Shown here: in pieces, positions 1 to 6,684 of the stretch
Layout: each line of letters begins with the position of its first letter
Position numbering within the stretch: position 1 is the stretch's first letter
Assembly (NCBI GenBank): GCA_001304015.1
Contig: LJUY01000008.1
Span: forward strand, 12,804 to 76,803
DNA: 64,000 nucleotides
Direction: 5' to 3'
DNA from: a candidate division Zixibacteria bacterium SM23_81
Lineage (GTDB): Bacteria; SM23-81
The notes under the pieces: generated by a model
Told to the model about the DNA's origin: nothing
Database searches by the model: none
Seen by the model: only the letters and a program-made list of their open reading frames with translations
Program-made: the position numbers and the translations under genes

Positions 1-410
1 CTGATTAGGACGAGGTCCCTACCTCCTACTTTCGTAAGAATAAGCTTCGTGTGAATGACAGTACGTAAGAAAAGCCATGATTGTTTAGAAATCCAGGATA
101 CGAGCATCAAGAACGACAGACGAGTTTCGTAACGAGCTCCGAAACCGATAAACGACTAACTATATTTTTGGTCATGCCTGCGCATGCAGGCATCTCATAA
201 AACAGGAGTCTTTACAGATTTTGGCAAGAACAAGAATCCTGCTCCCCGCTCCCCGCATACGCGGGGATAGGCTTCGCGGGGATAAGTTCCCACTTTCGTG
301 GGGATAAACTTTGCAGGAATGACAGAAAGAAAAACGGCCATGTTATTCGCATGAATATATTGGGTGCTTCCTAGAGCTCTTATAATACCCAAATTTGAGG
401 CCATGAAATT
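1..410. repeat. Non-coding stretch with degenerate tandem repeat and palindromes
   Basis: No credible gene is seen here. Around 250-330 four imperfect units of about 20 bases follow each other, sharing the core GCGGGGATA (variants GTGGGGATA and GCAGGAATGA), and each ends near an ATAAG/ATAGG-type junction. A perfect palindrome TGCCTGC-GCAT-GCAGGCA lies at about 176-193. A related fragment ending in GAATGACAGTA is at about 45-65. Such sequence resembles dispersed intergenic repeats (GCGGGAATC type) rather than coding DNA; the short open frame across it is only the translation of the repeat. Confidence 0.5.
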
Positions 411-944
411 TTACTCTTTCCGTGTGAAGTGATTCTCAATGTACAACTCAAACTCTTTCTCAGGGGCGGCCAGATCAAAAATCTCGGCAAATTCATCGTC
501 GTTGAGAATGTGACAGGTTATTCTCCCTCGCCAACCTGGAGGAATATTTTCTATGCTCTCCGTCAAAAAGATGAAAGTCTTGCCATCGCTGGCCAGGGTA
601 TCGAGGACATACTGGTTAACAAAGCCCTCCACATGGAATTGTCGCCAGACGAACGTATCTCTGATGCCATCGTGGCTGATAAAACCCAAATCCTGGTGCA
701 CCTCTCCCTTCGGGTTTTGCTCCTGAGGTTCATAGATGGCCCTGTTTGTCACCTGGAGAAAATTTTCCTCCAGAACAAATTGATACTCTCGATCCCCAGT
801 GGAGATGCCAGAACATCCCTTTCCCGTGCTCGTCCACGCCCCGGCGAAAAACCTAAAAGGCTCCCAGGGATCTTGTTTATCGTCTGTTTGTGCAAAGAGG
901 ATGCTGGGTAATAGAACTAAGAAGATAAGAAACTTTTTATTCAT
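411..944 (-). CDS. Small secreted beta-barrel-like protein (DUF1579/nitrobindin-like fold, tentative)
   Basis: A 177-residue protein that starts with a clear signal peptide (residues 1 to about 19, ending LFAQ), so it is exported to the periplasm or beyond. The mature part opens with a PFRFFAGAWTSTGKG motif, the F-x-x-F-x-G-x-W-x-G-x-G pattern seen at the start of lipocalin-like and DUF1579/nitrobindin-type beta barrels; the rest is a series of predicted beta strands. No heme-binding histidine can be assigned with confidence. The start is supported by GGGAGGA seven bases upstream of the ATG. It stands alone behind a non-coding gap and may be monocistronic. The fold suggestion is inference from one motif; the function is unknown. 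Confidence 0.7.
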   Translation of the reverse strand: MNKKFLIFLVLLPSILFAQTDDKQDPWEPFRFFAGAWTSTGKGCSGISTGDREYQFVLEENFLQVTNRAIYEPQEQNPKGEVHQDLGFISHDGIRDTFVWRQFHVEGFVNQYVLDTLASDGKTFIFLTESIENIPPGWRGRITCHILNDDEFAEIFDLAAPEKEFELYIENHFTRKE

Positions 945-1041
945 GGGGAATCCTCCCTGTGATTATTACCAGGCCCGTAAGTTTTAAAAACCTGGCAAGT
1001 GGTAGAGAGATATAAGATCCATGGGGATAAACGTTTTAATG

Positions 1042-2109
1042 TCACTGCGATAACAATCTGTCAGGGTATTTCAAGCGAATTTTCTGGGCACGCCTTTTTA
1101 ATTTTCTGGCCTCTTCTATTCTCCCAAATTTCTGGAACAGCGCTGCCAAATTCTCTAAAACAACCGCCACCTCAAGATGGTCAGGCCCCAAGGTTTTCTC
1201 AAATATCGTCAAAGCCCACTCAAGAATCGGCTCTATTTCCTCATACTTACCCTGAGCATAGTATGATGCTGCCAAAAAATTGAGCGCGGTTGCCACGCTA
1301 GCATGATTAATCCCATGTACTTTCTTGACTATCGTCAGTACCCGTAGGTATAGCGCTTCACATTGTGCGTATTTGCCTTGGACTCTATAGAGCGCTGCCA
1401 GCTTGTAAAGTTGCGTGACCATATCGGTATGATACTTCCGCAGGTTCTTCTGGCATATTTTCAGTGTTCGTTTGAGAATAGATTCCGACTCTTCATATTC
1501 GCCCCAAGATTTGTAGAGTCCTGACAGATTGTTTAGGGTAGTTATAAGGCTTAAATCATCTGGTCCAGTAATCTTTTCACGTATTGTCAATGCTTGTTTA
1601 TAGAGGTGCTCGGCCTGTTCAAATTTATTCTGAGCACCATATATTACCGCCAGGTTGTTCAAGATAGTGGCCAAATATGGATGCTCTGATCCCAGGGCTT
1701 TTTGACAAATTGACAGTGCCCGTTTGTAGAGCGATTCAGCTTCTTCATGTTTACCAAGGTCTATAAGGATTCTAGCGAGATAGTTGAGGGAAGTTAATAT
1801 CTTAAGATCTTCTGGCCCAAAGGTTCGTTCGGCAACTTGCAGTGCCTCTTCGTAGATCTCAACTGCTTCTGAAGGTCGCCTCTGTTTGTTAAGCGCTTCG
1901 GCCTGATGCATCAATTTCTCCCAACGTTTGGTCATTTTGTATTCATATCGCGATTCATAAAGCGTCGTCGAGGGCAGCAGACCAAATGCAGTGCAGGTCT
2001 CAAGGAAAAGCTCTCCCAGTATTTTGAATACCCAGCCCATTAAGAAGAAAAAACCTTCAATAACCTTTCTTGAGCTGAATTTTTCTATGTTGGCGATGTG
2101 GGTTTGCAT
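1042..2109 (-). CDS. Tetratricopeptide repeat protein (kinesin light chain-like TPRs)
   Basis: A 355-residue protein. The N-terminal 60 residues include a hydrophobic stretch (about 18-46, VIEGFFFLMGWVFKILGELF) that could anchor it in the membrane. From about residue 70 to the end it consists of six to seven TPR units of 42 residues, with the longer spacing and the G-x-x-H-P/D-x-x-x-x-x-x-L-N-N-L-A pattern typical of kinesin light chain/NPHP-type TPRs (for example the unit LATILNNLAVIYGAQNKFEQ). Such repeats are protein-binding scaffolds; the partner cannot be told from sequence. No strong ribosome-binding site precedes the listed ATG, and an internal ATG near 1935 would give a protein without the hydrophobic segment. 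Confidence 0.8.
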   Translation of the reverse strand: MQTHIANIEKFSSRKVIEGFFFLMGWVFKILGELFLETCTAFGLLPSTTLYESRYEYKMTKRWEKLMHQAEALNKQRRPSEAVEIYEEALQVAERTFGPEDLKILTSLNYLARILIDLGKHEEAESLYKRALSICQKALGSEHPYLATILNNLAVIYGAQNKFEQAEHLYKQALTIREKITGPDDLSLITTLNNLSGLYKSWGEYEESESILKRTLKICQKNLRKYHTDMVTQLYKLAALYRVQGKYAQCEALYLRVLTIVKKVHGINHASVATALNFLAASYYAQGKYEEIEPILEWALTIFEKTLGPDHLEVAVVLENLAALFQKFGRIEEARKLKRRAQKIRLKYPDRLLSQ

Positions 2110-2163
2110 TATGGGTCCAGAACATTCAAAGACATAAGGTTTATGAACTTTCTTCTCAGCTCG

Positions 2164-2374
2164 TCACGCCACTTTCTCCTTTGCCAGTACCCGCACATCC
2201 ATGGGCGTGCCTTTCCGTCCATCTCGGATCAAGGAGATGGCTTCCTTTGGACACTGGCCGATGCAGGCCCCGCAGGGGGATATCTTGGTTGAGGGTGATG
2301 ACGGGCAGGCCGAGAGCGTTTTCATAAAGTGCTTATCTCCGCCTGATGAGAGGTTCGGCAACTATGCGCGGCAT
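2164..2374 (-). pseudogene. Broken 4Fe-4S ferredoxin-like remnant
   Basis: Two overlapping frames carry pieces of one small protein. From an ATG at 2374 the frame reads MPRIVAEPLIRRR, meets a TAA at 2333-2335, and continues as a sensible sequence (ALYENALGLPVITLNQDIP). The downstream piece PCGACIGQCPKEAISL, with a C-x2-C-x3-CP cluster motif, lies in another frame. Removing one C from the run of five C (minus strand) at 2275-2279 joins the two pieces exactly. The remnant lies beyond the terminator of the upstream operon. It could be a decayed gene or contain a homopolymer sequencing error; the separate in-frame TAA favours real decay. Function: unknown iron-sulfur protein. Confidence 0.5.
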
Positions 2375-2410
2375 AATAAAACTTTTACCAACTGCTCAGG
2401 GCAACTGTTA

Positions 2411-2447
2411 CAAAAACAAAAAGACGGCCCATCCGCTGGACCGCCGT
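2411..2447 (-). terminator. Rho-independent terminator of the GlmL/KOW operon
   Basis: On the minus strand an ACGGC...GCCGT stem with inner CC/GG pairs (2424-2447) is followed directly by a run of T interrupted by single G (2411-2423). It lies about 60 bases after the stop codon of the KOW-domain gene, the expected place for transcription to end. Confidence 0.7.
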
Positions 2448-2509
2448 TCCATCGCAATGCGCAGTCACGTATACCTTTCCTGAGATTCTCCATCATCCCC
2501 CCCGCACCC

Positions 2510-3637
2510 CTACTTCTCGATGAGCTCCACGTTGGCCCGGGGCAGAATCACCTTCTCCCCATTCTCCAGCTCCACCTCCGCAACTCTCACTTTGGCCTCT
2601 GTGGGCAGCTTCTGGAGGGCAGCAGGAAGATCGGTCACCGTGGCCAATATGCCGAAGTAGGGCTGGCGGATGATGCGGATCTGGCTGCCGATAACCATTC
2701 CCTCGCTCTCCTTTTTCTTCTCGGTCTCTTTTTTGACGGTGGTCTCATCCAGGGGAATGACTACCTCAGGACGGATGACTCCAGCCCGGATCTGGGTGGC
2801 GCCGTTAATGGAGGCTTTCTTGCCCTCTAGGTTCTTCAAGAGCTGGAACGTCCTCTGGGCCATACGGATTTTGCCGAAGCCCTCGGTGATCACCAAGGTG
2901 GTGCCCAGCTCCTCGTGGCCGGTGATGGCCACGCCGAGATCGTACCCCAGAATCTCCTTGACATCCTGGTCGCTGAACCCGCCCACCACCACTCCTTTAG
3001 CCCGCAGCTTGATGGCTTTACGCAGCGCCGGCAGCTCGATCAAAGAACCACCCACCAGCACTTTTCCTCGGAACCCCTCATTGATCTCGGATTCGGTGAG
3101 GACCTCATCGGGTCCGGAGGAAGCCATGGCCAGCTCGCCATAAGCCTCTCCACCGAGCCCAAAAATTCCCTGAATGAAAGAGGCCGTTGTCTCCACCGCT
3201 ACGCCCTCCTTGGGGAAGACCTCGGTCACCATCCCGTCGATGTAGGCTTTCACCTCCACGGGGATGGGCGCTTCCCGGATCAGCACCTGACCGGTCACTT
3301 GCGACACACTTTCCACTGTGCCCGCCACCGGCGATTTATAGGTGTTCTTGAACAGGCCGAAGAGTCCGCCACTTCGCGCCAGAGGTTCAACTTTCTCGAT
3401 CTCATCTCCCTCTTTCTTGAGCATGAACTCCTTGATGTCCGCGGGCTCGATGCTCAGGAGGTTGGCCACGTTGATGGGTTGCACATTGCCGGGCAGGTCG
3501 GTTTTGGCCACTACTTGGTCCGCGCTGACCGCGTCACCCTCTGTGACCAGCACCTCTCCGGGAAGAGGCAAACGGCGTTCCTTGCGCAGCATAGTCCTTT
3601 CGGCAACCCTCAATCCTGGCGTATAGGCATGGGCCAC
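2510..3637 (-). CDS. Lipoyl-like/KOW-domain protein paired with the GlmL-type ATPase
   Basis: A 375-residue soluble protein without a signal peptide. The start is GTG with a strong AAGGAGG upstream. Residues about 20-130 contain two short beta-rich stretches with the pattern of biotinyl/lipoyl or hammerhead domains (LPGEVLVTEGDAV and SPVAGTVESVSQVTGQVLI), but no biotinylated or lipoylated lysine motif is evident. The middle (about 180-280) looks like a small alpha/beta domain with glycine-rich turns (VVVGGFSDQDVKEIL). The last 60 residues look like a KOW-type RNA- or protein-binding module (GSQIRIIRQPYFGILATVTD). It follows the GlmL-like gene after a 379-base gap and is the last gene before a terminator. 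Function unknown; the pairing suggests a joint role. I do not recognise a named family. Confidence 0.75.
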   Translation of the reverse strand: MAHAYTPGLRVAERTMLRKERRLPLPGEVLVTEGDAVSADQVVAKTDLPGNVQPINVANLLSIEPADIKEFMLKKEGDEIEKVEPLARSGGLFGLFKNTYKSPVAGTVESVSQVTGQVLIREAPIPVEVKAYIDGMVTEVFPKEGVAVETTASFIQGIFGLGGEAYGELAMASSGPDEVLTESEINEGFRGKVLVGGSLIELPALRKAIKLRAKGVVVGGFSDQDVKEILGYDLGVAITGHEELGTTLVITEGFGKIRMAQRTFQLLKNLEGKKASINGATQIRAGVIRPEVVIPLDETTVKKETEKKKESEGMVIGSQIRIIRQPYFGILATVTDLPAALQKLPTEAKVRVAEVELENGEKVILPRANVELIEK

Positions 3638-4016
3638 AGGTGGCCTCCTTTCCGTAAAAATACCATTGCAAAATGCAAATTGTAAAGTTTAAATTGGAAA
3701 TTTGAAAATCGTGATCGGCGTATTCGGTAATCGTTAATCGGTGATCGTTAAAAAAGCCGGGATCCGAGAATCGGGGTCCGCTAAAACATCATAGCAAATT
3801 TTAAATTTTAAATTGACCCCACTCCACCACGGCCGACTGCCAACTGCTAACATTTCTTTTATTGCCATTACTATTCTTCTTTTGCTATCTCCGGCTTACT
3901 GCCACCCAACACAATCTTCAACCAGGGCAAGGGAACCTCGCCCCTACAATTTTATTATATCTATTGCTTATTGCCATTGCAATTGCCATTTTCCCCAGCT
4001 CTCTCAACTCTCTCAA
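3638..4016. repeat. Repeat-rich intergenic stretch between two operon genes
   Basis: No gene is seen. The 379 bases hold short low-complexity repeats: several copies of a TCGGTAATCG/TCGGTGATCG-like unit at about 3710-3750, repeated AAATTTTAAATT-like A+T stretches near 3670-3700 and 3795-3812, repeated TTGCCATT words at about 3860-3990, and a CTCTCAACT direct repeat at about 4000-4018. A GGGCAAGGGAACCTCGCCCCT near-palindrome lies at about 3928. The placement inside an apparent operon is unusual. Confidence 0.5.
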
Positions 4017-5822
4017 CTATTCCGGATATGAATCCATTGCCTTGTTCCAGGCGCGGAGCTTTGTGACCCTCTCGTTCCGATCGGCTGGAAGCTCAAAGGG
4101 CTGGCGTCCCCTGGCGTCTATGATGATGCCCGTGACACCGCCGGGAGCCTTCGTTTCCACGTTCTTGCCACGGCCAGCGCCGATATCGAAGCCGCGAGCC
4201 GGCTCGATGTTGACGGCCACAGGCTGACCATACGGAGCGGGTAGAACGAAAAAGTCCCCGTACATCACCTCTCGCTCCGTCGTCTCTCCACCGGGAACGG
4301 AGATGGAGATCTTCATGCAGGGCTTGCCGGGTTTGCCGGTTCCCACCGGGGCGATGCAGGTCCCTAGGCGGATGAGGCAATCCTTGGTGAACACTTCCGT
4401 GGCCGCTTTCTTGTGAACCGTCGCCAGAACACCCAGTTGAGGCATCATGAAGATGCTGTCCACGGCTAACTGGGTGATGCCTTCCGGCAGGAAGGCATCG
4501 ATCAGCATGTGGGCGGCCTGCTGCCGGCGCGGCGCGTGGGAGAGCGCCCCACCGCTGCCCACCAGCATATCTAGGCTCATCATGTTCACCAGGGTCTGGC
4601 CGCTGGCTTTCTGGTCGAAAGTGTCCGAGACGGTGCGCTGCTGCTGGATGCCCTTCAGGCCAACGGCAAAGGATTTATGCTGGATGAAAGCCAACCGGAG
4701 AGCCTCCCGGGCGATGGCCTGTTCCACCATCAGCTCCTCCAGGGATTGGGGAATGGTGGTGGGGCGGATCATCTTGTTACCGATCCGGTTGCGCAAATCG
4801 GCCTCATCCATATCGAACGGTACCCAGCGCATGATGTTTGCCATCCCGGCCTCGGCCAGAACGTTGGAAACGCTGTAGCTCATTCCTAAATTAGCGCTGA
4901 CGGTGCGGTTAAATTTCTTTTGAAAGACGGAGAAAATATCCGTGGTGGCTCCGCCAATATCCACGCCGACCACCTCGATATTCTCCATCTCAGCGATGGT
5001 CTGGATGATACTCCCCACGGCGCCCGGGGTGGGCATGATGGGCACGTCGGTCCAGGACATCAATTTGTTGTAACCAGGAGCCTGTGCCATGACGTGCTCC
5101 ATGAACAGATCATGGATCTTCTCGCGAGCCGGACCAAGATTTTCCCGCTCTAAAACCGGGCGTAAGTTCTCCACCACATCCAGGGAGGTCTTCTCCTGCA
5201 GGATAGTCTCGATGTTCTGTGTGGCGTCTTTGTTGCCAGCATAGATGACGGGAAGCTGGTAGCCTATGCCCAAACGTGGCCGAGGATTGGCTGCCTCAAC
5301 GAGCTCTGCCAGCTCCACCACATGAGATATGGTACCTCCGTCGATACCGCCCGAGAGAAGGATCATATCCGGACGCAGGTGCCGGATGCGCTCGATTCTC
5401 TCGTGGGGCAAACGTCCGTCGTTGGAGGCCAAGACATCCATAACGATAGCTCCAGCGCCTAGCGCCGCCCTCTCGGCGCTCTCAGCGGTCATGCTCTTGA
5501 CCACACCGGTGACCATCATCTGGAGGCCGCCGCCGGCGCTGCTGGTGGATAGGAACAAATCGGCACCTCGCTTGCCCTCCTGGGGGGTGATGATTTTCTC
5601 CCCTTCCAGCAGGGTTCGACCGGACAACTCCTCCACCTCCCGGATGGCGTTCAAAGCCCCTTTGGTCACGTCTTCCACGGGGGCCTCCACTGTGGTGGGT
5701 GCCTCTCCGCGAACGATGAGGCGATACTCGCCATCTCGTTTTTCTATGAGGATTGCCTTGGTGGTGGTGCTTCCGCAATCGGTGGCCAGTACGGACTGAA
5801 CGTTTTGTAAGTCCTTGCTCAT
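4017..5822 (-). CDS. GlmL/MutL-family ASKHA ATPase (methylaspartate mutase-reactivase-like)
   Basis: A 601-residue cytosolic protein of the MutL/GlmL family, known from clostridial glutamate mutase operons and assigned to repair or reactivation of B12-dependent mutases. The actin/Hsp70-like nucleotide site is visible: phosphate-1 loop ATDCGSTTTKA (residues 13-23), SGGIDGG (157-163) and phosphate-2 loop VGVDIGGATTD (285-295). It is longer than the clostridial proteins as I remember them; the extra C-terminal 120 residues are rich in beta strands and glycine. No glutamate mutase subunit (GlmS or GlmE) or other B12 enzyme occurs in this window. The ATG overlaps the upstream stop (ATGA) and is preceded by AAAGGGGG, so it is translationally coupled. 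The family assignment is firm; the substrate is not known. Confidence 0.85.
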   Translation of the reverse strand: MSKDLQNVQSVLATDCGSTTTKAILIEKRDGEYRLIVRGEAPTTVEAPVEDVTKGALNAIREVEELSGRTLLEGEKIITPQEGKRGADLFLSTSSAGGGLQMMVTGVVKSMTAESAERAALGAGAIVMDVLASNDGRLPHERIERIRHLRPDMILLSGGIDGGTISHVVELAELVEAANPRPRLGIGYQLPVIYAGNKDATQNIETILQEKTSLDVVENLRPVLERENLGPAREKIHDLFMEHVMAQAPGYNKLMSWTDVPIMPTPGAVGSIIQTIAEMENIEVVGVDIGGATTDIFSVFQKKFNRTVSANLGMSYSVSNVLAEAGMANIMRWVPFDMDEADLRNRIGNKMIRPTTIPQSLEELMVEQAIAREALRLAFIQHKSFAVGLKGIQQQRTVSDTFDQKASGQTLVNMMSLDMLVGSGGALSHAPRRQQAAHMLIDAFLPEGITQLAVDSIFMMPQLGVLATVHKKAATEVFTKDCLIRLGTCIAPVGTGKPGKPCMKISISVPGGETTEREVMYGDFFVLPAPYGQPVAVNIEPARGFDIGAGRGKNVETKAPGGVTGIIIDARGRQPFELPADRNERVTKLRAWNKAMDSYPE

Positions 5823-6148
5823 CGCCGCCCCCTTTTGCGCTCTTTCTTCGCTCTTTTTATCTCCTGATCTCTCAAGATCTGTTCCTCCTGGAGCCTCTCG
5901 ATTCTCTGTATGAGAAACTCGATGTTGTCGCGGTTCTCTATCATATCAGTAACTTCTTCATAATCTTTGAAGTTGAAGATGGGTTGGATGATGGGATTAA
6001 AGAAGACCAGCAGCTGGCTGCCAAGAAAGCTGAGCGGCTTGGTCGACTCCAACAGGAAGATGGCCATGGCTGAGACGCGCAGGTCCACAATGCGTCGTGC
6101 TACCTTCTCCAACAGCTCCGCCTGCCGTGTGTTTAGATCAACAGCCAC
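5819..6148 (-). CDS. Small conserved-looking protein upstream of the GlmL-like gene
   Basis: A 109-residue protein. I chose the GTG at 6148, preceded by GGGGAG ten bases upstream and overlapping the previous stop by 11 bases; a longer start at 6217 would overlap the previous gene by 80 bases. The N-terminal helix is charged (LNTRQAELLEKVARRIVDL), the middle is hydrophobic (AMAIFLLESTKPLSFLGSQ and LLVFFNPIIQPIF), and the C-terminus is a charged helix ending in Lys/Arg clusters. The hydrophobic middle could be a peripheral or re-entrant membrane segment. The stop overlaps the GlmL-like start by four bases. I do not recognise the family; coupling suggests it acts with the ATPase. Confidence 0.75.
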   Translation of the reverse strand: MAVDLNTRQAELLEKVARRIVDLRVSAMAIFLLESTKPLSFLGSQLLVFFNPIIQPIFNFKDYEEVTDMIENRDNIEFLIQRIERLQEEQILRDQEIKRAKKERKRGRR

Positions 6149-6653
6149 AGTCCATTTTCTCCCCGATGAAGTTGAGGATCTCCTCTCTTTTTCCGCCGAA
6201 GGGGAGATAGACTCCACGGAAGCTCTCCAGCCTCGAGGGTCTCGGATATGGGCTTAGGTGAACCCCCTTTTGGCCCACGTAATGTTTCTTCAGCACGGAC
6301 CAATTGCGCTTCTTGCTGGAGAGGAGTCCACGAACTGAGACACTCTCAGGGCCCAGCCGATAGTGCGTGGGAAAGAAAAAGCTGGCCAGCGATCCCAAAA
6401 GGATGAGAGCCGACAGTGAGGCCCATGCGATCCCCAACCATGAGGAGATGGCCCAGACGACCACGACGAGAAGGAGAATCACGGCCGCTGAGCGCCAAAA
6501 GCTTTGGCTTAGGGGCCAGACGGTCCAGCTCAGAGATGGGTTTATTTCGGTCCCATGAGTGGCATCTCCGTTCTGTTTCCGGATGCCCTCCGAAGATTTA
6601 GCCTGTGTTGATGAAAAAGTCGCTCCCATGTTTCGTTGAGTGCTAGCGCCCAC
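6138..6653 (-). CDS. Two-helix membrane protein with PH-like C-terminal domain
   Basis: About 171 residues from a GTG at 6653 (AAGGA lies 12 bases upstream); a TTG at 6701 or an ATG at 6629 are alternatives. After a polar N-terminus come two adjacent membrane segments (AAVILLLVVVVWAISSWLGI and SALILLGSLASFFF), then a beta-rich domain (YRLGPESVSVRGLLSSKKRN, followed by a LYLPFGGKREEILNFI-like end) resembling the bacterial PH-like/DUF304 architecture. It is probably an inner-membrane protein with the C-terminal domain in the cytosol. It lies between the TPR/binding-protein gene and the 109-residue gene, overlapping the latter. The PH resemblance is inference from layout. Confidence 0.65.
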   Translation of the reverse strand: MGASTQRNMGATFSSTQAKSSEGIRKQNGDATHGTEINPSLSWTVWPLSQSFWRSAAVILLLVVVVWAISSWLGIAWASLSALILLGSLASFFFPTHYRLGPESVSVRGLLSSKKRNWSVLKKHYVGQKGVHLSPYPRPSRLESFRGVYLPFGGKREEILNFIGEKMDCGC

Positions 6654-6684
6654 CGTTCGTTCTTTTCCTTGACCCCGCAAAAGC

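Noticed and set aside
240-330. CRISPR array
   Set aside because: Units are imperfect, about 20 bases long and contiguous without spacers; no cas genes in the window.
2201-3685. Long plus-strand open frames (209 and 256 codons) opposite the KOW and ferredoxin genes
   Set aside because: They mirror the codon pattern of the minus-strand genes, lack ribosome-binding sites and have no recognisable motifs.
4447-5799. Plus-strand frames within the GlmL-like gene
   Set aside because: Fully antisense to a clear family member; no start signals.
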